Origin: an uncultured Bacteroidales bacterium
GTDB taxonomy: Bacteria > Bacteroidota > Bacteroidia > Bacteroidales > UBA932
Length of the DNA: 11,828 nucleotides
Direction of reading: 5' to 3'
Assembly: GCA_900546395.1 (NCBI GenBank)
Contig: URDD01000073.1
Span: forward strand, 1-11,828
Under the pieces are notes generated by a model. It was not told where the DNA came from. It saw only the letters and a list, made by a program, of their open reading frames with translations, and made no database searches. A program made the translations under genes and the position numbers. Each line of letters starts with the position of its first letter. The stretch's first letter is position 1. Of this stretch, positions 6,695 to 11,828 are shown piece by piece.

Positions 6695-8380
6695 TCAATA
6701 TCCGATATTTTGTATAAGGTTAGGGTTTGCATCAAGTTCTGCCTGAAGAATCGGCAAATACAACCTTCTAGGAACATCAAATTCGCCTCTTACTTCTATC
6801 AGCCTGTCTTCTCTTTTTGCATTTACATCGATAACAGCCCTACGGTCCGGATCCGGTTCATTCATATCAACAGTACCGCAAGAGCGCAGCAAATCACCGG
6901 GAAGGACAGTCTCAGCTACTTTCCTGCCAGTCTTGTTTCCAGATGCGTCATATTCATCCCAGCGTACAATATCCTCATATCGGAAGCCTTCACCGGCCAA
7001 TTCTATCGTCCTTTCCCTGCGAACAAGTTCCCTGACTTCTGCCTGAGTGTCATATCTGGATCTGTCAACTGCTATATGGCCTCTTGTAATCCTTATTTTA
7101 TCCACAATATCCAATGCTTCCGTAAGCTGGTTCAGTTCAGCATAAGCTTCAGCCTCAGATATAAGAACTTCTCCATAGCGGAAAACTATAGGGCAAAGAC
7201 TGTCATCCCTCAGTGAAGCTGAATACTGTCCTGGGCCCGGCCATGCATATTTGGCAAAAATATATCCTGTTTTAGACGCATTGTCTGCAGCATTGTAATA
7301 ATCCGCATTGGCCTTACCGCCTATAGTTTTGTCCAATGTATTGAGGATTCTCTTCTTGTCATTCTTGCCTACCCAGTCAAGACCTGAATACAGCACTGTT
7401 TTTTTCAGTCTCGGGTCCCTTCCGGCAAACGGATGCACAGGATCATAACCTGACCCTTCATCAGTAATAAGCTTTCCGTTTTTCATTTCGAACATATTGA
7501 CAAGATTGTCAGTCGGAACACATGTAGCCCAGCCTCCGTCAGCATTGTTGAAATGACGTATTGCATAATTATACTTGTAAGTTAATGCTACCTGTTCGTA
7601 CGTAGCAATGATTTCCTTTGAATTCTGTCCAGCTATTGAAAACATACCTAAAAAATCAGGGTCAAGTTCATACTGTTTAAGGGCCTTGATTTTCTCTGCA
7701 TTATCTATTACAGCCTCCCAGTTTCCCCAATAAAGATTGAACCTGACAAGCATTGCCAACACTGCCCCTTTGGCTATGCGTCCCTTTGCTGCAGGTTTTT
7801 CATTAATATTGTCTGCCGCCCACTCAAGATCTTCAAGTGCATGCGCCCTGACTTTTGATGCGGGATCTCTGGGAAGTTTGGCATCAATATCAGTATCCGG
7901 AACAAAATCCATAAGTACAGCATCTCCATACCAATTAGACAACAACGCATGGCTATAACCACGTATAGCGCGTGCTTGTCCCAGGACATCGCCCATCTGC
8001 TCGTCTGTAATCTTGTCTGAAGGGACGCGATGAATATTTTCAATTACAAAATTACATCGCCTTATAGTTTCGTACTGCTTCCATTTATTCGGAGCAGCGG
8101 AAGCGGAAAGACTGCCCTTTGCGACATCCCGCATATTCCCTACATTCGTATAGTTGAAGCCTATGTCTGAGTATGCATCCTCGTAAAACATGGAAACACC
8201 TCCCTGGTCATTGGCATACCACCAGTTATAGCAGGCTGTCAACGCCGAATACGCATCATCGGCATCGTTCCAGAAAGACTCTGAGGTAAGACGGTCTTTC
8301 GGGGAAAGATCAAAAAAACCTTTGCAAGAAGTCAGGGTCATCACCATGACTGCAACTGTAAATATTAATGTTTTTTTCAT
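6695..8380 (-). CDS. SusD/RagB-family glycan-binding outer-membrane lipoprotein
   Basis: This 561-residue protein belongs to the SusD family, lipoproteins that cap the paired SusC channel on the cell surface and bind the incoming glycan. It has a lipoprotein signal with Cys19 (LTSC) followed by KGFFDLSP, a typical SusD beginning. The N-terminal half carries the TPR-like helices (for example ARAIRGYSHALLSNWYGD), and the second half shows the RagB/SusD signatures FRYGEVLISEAEAYAEL and RRERTIELAGEGFRYEDIVRW. It ends with the usual LYLPILQAEL and NPNLIQN stretch. Length is normal for the family. It lies 12 bases after susC, as expected for a co-translated transporter pair. The sugar-contacting residues cannot be identified from sequence alone, so ligand specificity is open. 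Confidence 0.97.
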   Translation of the reverse strand: MKKTLIFTVAVMVMTLTSCKGFFDLSPKDRLTSESFWNDADDAYSALTACYNWWYANDQGGVSMFYEDAYSDIGFNYTNVGNMRDVAKGSLSASAAPNKWKQYETIRRCNFVIENIHRVPSDKITDEQMGDVLGQARAIRGYSHALLSNWYGDAVLMDFVPDTDIDAKLPRDPASKVRAHALEDLEWAADNINEKPAAKGRIAKGAVLAMLVRFNLYWGNWEAVIDNAEKIKALKQYELDPDFLGMFSIAGQNSKEIIATYEQVALTYKYNYAIRHFNNADGGWATCVPTDNLVNMFEMKNGKLITDEGSGYDPVHPFAGRDPRLKKTVLYSGLDWVGKNDKKRILNTLDKTIGGKANADYYNAADNASKTGYIFAKYAWPGPGQYSASLRDDSLCPIVFRYGEVLISEAEAYAELNQLTEALDIVDKIRITRGHIAVDRSRYDTQAEVRELVRRERTIELAGEGFRYEDIVRWDEYDASGNKTGRKVAETVLPGDLLRSCGTVDMNEPDPDRRAVIDVNAKREDRLIEVRGEFDVPRRLYLPILQAELDANPNLIQNIGY

Positions 8381-8392
8381 TTTGAATTCAGT

Positions 8393-11300
8393 TTAGAATG
8401 TAATGTTCAAGCCTATTGAATGAGTCCTGCTGGACGGATAATACTCGATGTCACCCGAGGGTACCTCCGGATCTACATTAAAAGGCAGTGAATCAAATGT
8501 GCAGAGATTTTCTCCGGCATAATAAATCTGCACCTTGTCTATTCCTATTTTTCTTGTAATCTTATTTGGAAGAGTGTATGAGAAGTTGACAGACTTGAGT
8601 CTCAGGTAACTGGTATTCCTGCACCAGAAATCTGAATAAACCTTAGAGGGCGAACTTACTGAATCCGTATTCTTGAAAGCTCTTGGCCATGAGGCATTTG
8701 GATTTTCCGGAGTCCAGGCATCCAGCCAGTTGGTAGATGGATGTGTAGTATCTCCTCCGAAATAACCTACAACGTTGGTTCCGAAATATCTGCTGACATC
8801 TGCAGCTCCCTGGAAAAACAGAGACAGATCAAATCCTTTCCAGCCTACATTGACAGATGCTGCATAAGTATGAACCGGATACCTGGAATCTGTAACTATC
8901 CTGTCTTCAGGAGTTATCTTTCCGTCCCCGTTAGTATCTACAATACGAAGGTCACCTCCTTTATACTGCACTTTGAACGGATTGCCGAAAAGATGTTCAT
9001 ACTCTTCAGCCTCTTCATCGCTTTTGAACACACCGTTAGTCTTATAAACATAGAATGCCCCGTAAGATTCACCAACCTTGTTTATTGAGTATCCGCTGAC
9101 CATTTCATCCACTCCGGCCAAATCAAGAATGGTATTCTTGTTATATGACCAGTTTGCATTAAGTCCGAGATGCCATCCGCTACTGAAATCATGATGCCAA
9201 GCCAAAGACAGTTCCACTCCTTTATTTACCATAGAGCCTCTGTTGTCCTGAAAAGTACCGGATATTCCGAATGTCCAAGGAACAGATATATCCATTATTA
9301 TATCTGTCGTAAGGCGATTGTAATAATCTGCACTGAATGTAAAATCCTTCAGGAAAGTCATATCCAGCCCGAAACCGTATGTTCTGGATTTTTCCCAGGT
9401 GATAGAGTTGACTTTATGGTCAACAACTGTTATACCTGTATTCACTATTCCTCCGAAAGGAAAGTTCTTGCCTATGAACAATGTAGGGAGGTATGGAAAA
9501 TAGTCGTCAGCCACTGCATTCTGATTTCCGAGCCGTCCCCAGGAAGCCCTTATCTTAAGATTCTGGATATAAGGTTTTGCTGTTTCCATCCATCTCTCCT
9601 CTGAAAGCCTCCATCCGGCAGAAAAAGAAGGGAAATATCCCCATCGGAAACCTTTTGCAAAACGGGAAGAAGCATCTGACCTGAAATTGGCTTCAAAAAG
9701 ATAGCGTCCTCTATAATCATAATTCAAACGGCCGAAATACGACATAAGTGCCAATGCCCTTGTATAACCGCTATTTTTCATTGTCTCCGAATCTCCTGCA
9801 TTCATATCAGTAAGATTCGTATTGACAAACCCTTCTCTGGATGCCGAAAGATTTGAATAATCGTATCTTTCGATATTATATCCCAGCATAACTTTCAATG
9901 TATGTGACGAGGCAAATATCCTGCTGTAATTCAGGAACAAATCAAGGGTTTTTCTCTCCCAGTTTGCCTTAGTCTCTGTCAATTTGGTAGGCCCATGAAA
10001 ATATGTCTCATCGTATCTGACTTCTTTCCGATAATCCTTTGTCAAAGACAAGTTAGAAATATACGCACCTTGAACCGTAAACTTCAAATCCTTGATTATA
10101 TTGTAGTCCAGAGCTACCACACCGGAAAAATTACGTTTTCCATATCTTGTTCGCGTATCAGCATCAAGCCACGCCAACGGGTTTCCATCTGTAATATATC
10201 CGTATGTTCCGTCAGACTTTCTGTCCGGTATCCACGGAGCTATCCTGTTTGCTGTCAGAATAAGCATATGCATATCTCCTCGATATGATGCATTCGGACG
10301 CGAGTAGTTATTATTGAGAAAGGCCAGATTAGCCCTGAAATTGAACTTTTCAGACAGTTTGACATCGAAATTGGCTCTTATATTGAATTGCTGCCTGTCA
10401 GAATTCTTCAATGTTCCCTGCTGATTCAGATATCCTCCGGAAAACATATATTTAATATTTTCCGTACCACCTGAAACTGTAAGATTGTGTTTATGAGCTA
10501 TTCCGGTACGATAAATCAGTCCAGTCCAGTCAACATCCGGATGATTGTCAGGATCGGAACCGTTTCTGAAAGCCTCCAAATCCTCTTCTTCAAACTGGGG
10601 GCTTATCCCTTCTCTCTCATCCAGATCATTCATCAGTCTTGCATAATCATAAGAAGAGAGTCTTTCCACCAATGTACTCACATTTGAAAAACTCACATTT
10701 CCGCTATATGAAACTTTCGGAGCACCTTCGCGTCCTCGCTTTGTAGTTATAAGTATAACTCCATTTGATGCCTTTGAACCATATATAGCGGCTGATGCTG
10801 CATCTTTCAGGACAGATATGCTTTCAATCTCATTTGGATCTATCTGATTGATAGTCCCAGTCTCAATGCCATCAACAAGCACATAAGGACTCGACGAGTT
10901 CAATGTTCCTACTCCCCTTATGCGTATAGTAGAACCGTCATTTCCCGGCTCGCCGGAACCCTGTGTCACCATAAGTCCGGGAGTAAGTCCCTGGAGCGCA
11001 CTTGAGATATTTGCAGAAGGCCTGTCTGTAATTTCAGAATTGGTCACAGTAGCTACGGATCCGGTAAGGTTGACTCTGGTCTGAGTTCCGTATCCCACGA
11101 CCACCACTTCCTCCAATAGATTCGTATCCTCTGCCAATATTATATTCAGGATATCGGATTCTCCTACGGCGATAGTCTTTGACTTATACCCTATTGAAGT
11201 CACTGTCAATACAGTCGTTTCAGAAACATTGTCAAGTAGATAGTTTCCGTCCATATCTGTGGTCGTTCCGAGATTGGTTCCCTGAACCATAACGGCAGCC

Positions 11301-11677
11301 CCTATAACCGGCATACCGAATGAATCCACGACCCTGCCCCTTATGCTGCGGGCCACAATTTTAGAATCCTGTCCGGAAACCTCTCTTTTTGTCAGATAAA
11401 TCTTTGACCCCTTTATATCATAAGCGATATCGGATTCCTTGAAAAGTTTTTCAAGAGCAGAAGACAGGTCCTCGTTTTTTACATTTAGCGAAAAAATCAC
11501 GGACGGATCTACCGGAGGTTGCGAATAATAAAAAGAATAGCCAGTCTGAGATGAAATATCATCCAAAATTTTCTCCAGACGAACTTGTCTGGCATCAACC
11601 GTTATTTTCTGGGCCTGGGCAACAAAACCCGTACTTAAAATAACAATTGCAGTCAAAAATAGTTTTTTTAGTTTCAT
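8393..11677 (-). CDS. SusC/RagA-family TonB-dependent outer-membrane transporter with STN signalling domain
   Basis: This 1094-residue protein forms a TonB-energised outer-membrane channel that imports oligosaccharides delivered by SusD. Order of parts: signal peptide (about 1-22, ending AQAQ); an STN (secretin/TonB N-terminal) domain (about 24-96, DARQVRLEKILDDISSQTGY); a carboxypeptidase-regulatory-like domain (about 111-185, GRVVDSFGMPVIGAAVMVQG); a short linker EEVVVVGYGTQ where the TonB contact is expected; the plug (about 201-320, with DGIETGTINQIDPNEIESI and the SusC signature KDAASAAIYGSKASNGVI); then the 22-strand barrel to a C-terminal Phe. A DxNxDG loop at 914-925 could bind calcium. 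The STN extension is the part that contacts FecR-type anti-sigma factors, which agrees with the gene tail just upstream. The start at 11677 gives a good signal peptide. It is full length with no frameshift. Confidence 0.97.
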   Translation of the reverse strand: MKLKKLFLTAIVILSTGFVAQAQKITVDARQVRLEKILDDISSQTGYSFYYSQPPVDPSVIFSLNVKNEDLSSALEKLFKESDIAYDIKGSKIYLTKREVSGQDSKIVARSIRGRVVDSFGMPVIGAAVMVQGTNLGTTTDMDGNYLLDNVSETTVLTVTSIGYKSKTIAVGESDILNIILAEDTNLLEEVVVVGYGTQTRVNLTGSVATVTNSEITDRPSANISSALQGLTPGLMVTQGSGEPGNDGSTIRIRGVGTLNSSSPYVLVDGIETGTINQIDPNEIESISVLKDAASAAIYGSKASNGVILITTKRGREGAPKVSYSGNVSFSNVSTLVERLSSYDYARLMNDLDEREGISPQFEEEDLEAFRNGSDPDNHPDVDWTGLIYRTGIAHKHNLTVSGGTENIKYMFSGGYLNQQGTLKNSDRQQFNIRANFDVKLSEKFNFRANLAFLNNNYSRPNASYRGDMHMLILTANRIAPWIPDRKSDGTYGYITDGNPLAWLDADTRTRYGKRNFSGVVALDYNIIKDLKFTVQGAYISNLSLTKDYRKEVRYDETYFHGPTKLTETKANWERKTLDLFLNYSRIFASSHTLKVMLGYNIERYDYSNLSASREGFVNTNLTDMNAGDSETMKNSGYTRALALMSYFGRLNYDYRGRYLFEANFRSDASSRFAKGFRWGYFPSFSAGWRLSEERWMETAKPYIQNLKIRASWGRLGNQNAVADDYFPYLPTLFIGKNFPFGGIVNTGITVVDHKVNSITWEKSRTYGFGLDMTFLKDFTFSADYYNRLTTDIIMDISVPWTFGISGTFQDNRGSMVNKGVELSLAWHHDFSSGWHLGLNANWSYNKNTILDLAGVDEMVSGYSINKVGESYGAFYVYKTNGVFKSDEEAEEYEHLFGNPFKVQYKGGDLRIVDTNGDGKITPEDRIVTDSRYPVHTYAASVNVGWKGFDLSLFFQGAADVSRYFGTNVVGYFGGDTTHPSTNWLDAWTPENPNASWPRAFKNTDSVSSPSKVYSDFWCRNTSYLRLKSVNFSYTLPNKITRKIGIDKVQIYYAGENLCTFDSLPFNVDPEVPSGDIEYYPSSRTHSIGLNITF

Positions 11678-11707
11678 TAATTACTACAATTAGTTCTACA
11701 TTCGAAA

Positions 11708-11729
11708 CTGTCTGAATGCCTTAAGACAG
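11708..11729 (-). repeat. Inverted repeat in the susC leader (6-bp arms)
   Basis: CTGTCT (11708-11713) and AGACAG (11724-11729) are exact reverse complements around a 10-base spacer. The site lies 31 bases before the susC start codon, so it would fall in the 5' untranslated leader if the promoter is upstream of it. It could form a small RNA hairpin or be a protein-binding dyad. No T-tract follows, so it does not look like a terminator. Confidence 0.4.
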
Positions 11730-11731
11730 CC

Positions 11732-11764
11732 TTTTATTCCTATAACACATAATACGGAATAAAA
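11732..11764 (-). promoter_or_regulatory. 9-bp inverted repeat upstream of susC, candidate operator
   Basis: TTTTATTCC (11732-11740) and GGAATAAAA (11756-11764) are perfect reverse complements with a 15-base spacer. The dyad sits in the 104-base gap between the FecR-like gene tail and susC and spans the promoter-like element at 11746-11754. Arms this AT-rich, followed by A residues on the transcript, do not suggest a terminator. The symmetric arms, with centres about 24 bases apart, fit a dimeric DNA-binding protein, but this is inference, and AT-rich DNA makes chance dyads more common. Confidence 0.4.
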
Positions 11765-11776
11765 TGTTAATGCAAA
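11746..11776 (-). promoter_or_regulatory. Weak Bacteroides-type promoter-like pair upstream of susC
   Basis: On the minus strand TTTG (11776-11773) is followed after 18-19 bases by TATTATGTG (11754-11746), which only partly matches the Bacteroides -7 element TAnnTTTG. The spacing is close to the usual 19-21 bases. If used, transcription would start near 11739, giving a leader of about 60 bases to the susC start. If the operon is driven by an ECF sigma factor, its promoter may not match this consensus at all, so this is tentative. Confidence 0.22.
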
Positions 11777-11781
11777 ACCAA

Positions 11782-11828
11782 TTATTTTTTATAAACTGAC
11801 ACTTTTTCTCCTTCTATATCGAAAGTCA
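11782..11828 (-). CDS. C-terminal end of a gene, probable FecR-family anti-sigma factor (partial)
   Basis: Reading right to left from the window edge, one frame gives TFDIEGEKVSVYKK followed by TAA; the other frames give less protein-like tails. A short beta-strand-like end of the form F-x-I-x-G-x-x-V-x-V is typical of the C-terminus of FecR-family anti-sigma regulators in Bacteroidota. Such a gene is expected here because the SusC 104 bases downstream carries an STN domain, the known partner of FecR. FecR sits in the inner membrane and holds an ECF sigma factor until the transporter signals. Only 14 residues are visible, so the family call rests mostly on context; it could be another minus-strand gene. 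Confidence 0.55.
   Translation of the reverse strand, partial: TFDIEGEKVSVYKK

Larger units (their letters stand above)
128..11677 (-). other. Five-gene polysaccharide utilization operon
   Basis: Gaps between stop and next start are 12, 1, 12 and 11 bases, and no room for separate promoters is seen between the five genes. The unit has a transporter pair, a binding lipoprotein and two hydrolytic enzymes, with a regulator-like gene tail upstream. It lacks other PUL parts commonly seen, such as a hybrid two-component sensor, sulfatases or further glycoside hydrolases, at least inside this window. More genes could follow beyond the left edge, although the hairpin at 77-126 suggests the operon ends there. 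Confidence 0.85.

Noticed and set aside
4792..6780. Longer form of the metallophosphoesterase starting at 6780
   Set aside because: The extra 29 residues overlap the end of susD and precede a clean lipoprotein signal at the Met at 6693. A lipobox needs to be close to the N-terminus.
11600..11781. Antisense small RNA opposite the susC leader, as described for some FecI/FecR-controlled PULs
   Set aside because: I looked on the plus strand for a TAnnTTTG element with an upstream TTTG and found no good match, so there is no sequence support.
1..11828. CRISPR arrays, tRNA or rRNA genes, insertion sequences
   Set aside because: No repeated spacer pattern, cloverleaf, rRNA-like segment, transposase or terminal inverted repeats were seen; nearly all of the window is covered by the five minus-strand genes.

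Overview
This window looks like a piece of a Bacteroidota (Bacteroides-type gut commensal) chromosome. The reasons are a SusC/SusD pair, lipoproteins with BACON, PKD and Fn3 domains, A-rich translation starts without strong Shine-Dalgarno sequences, and a SusC with the N-terminal extension used for ECF-sigma/anti-sigma signalling. All five complete genes are on the minus strand and are separated by only 1 to 12 bases. They read as one operon, a polysaccharide utilization locus (PUL), transcribed from right to left.

Layout in transcription order, from the right edge. (1) The last 14 codons of a gene, most likely a FecR-type anti-sigma factor (11782-11828). (2) A 104-base leader (11678-11781) with two inverted repeats and a weak promoter-like pair. 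(3) An STN-containing SusC-type TonB-dependent transporter (8393-11677). (4) A SusD-type glycan-binding lipoprotein (6695-8380). (5) A calcineurin-like metallophosphoesterase lipoprotein with all metal ligands present (4792-6693), starting one base after the susD stop codon. (6) A large non-enzymatic lipoprotein, PKD-Fn3-jelly roll-BACON-Fn3-jelly roll, with a clear internal duplication. It is probably the surface glycan-binding protein (2341-4779). (7) A GH36 alpha-galactosidase with a type I signal peptide (128-2329). (8) A perfect 15-bp hairpin one base after the GH36 stop (77-126), probably the end of the operon. Bases 1-76 hold no convincing gene.

How they may work together: the duplicated lipoprotein and SusD capture a glycan at the surface, SusC imports it with TonB energy, the phosphoesterase removes or cleaves a phosphate group or phosphodiester, and the periplasmic GH36 releases alpha-linked galactose. 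The STN domain of SusC would report uptake to the FecR-like protein upstream, which would free an ECF sigma factor (encoded outside the window) to transcribe the operon. Each protein family is recognised with good confidence. The substrate, an alpha-galactoside that may carry phosphate, is inference from gene content only. The phosphoesterase plus alpha-galactosidase pairing and the duplicated binding protein are the least ordinary parts of the window.
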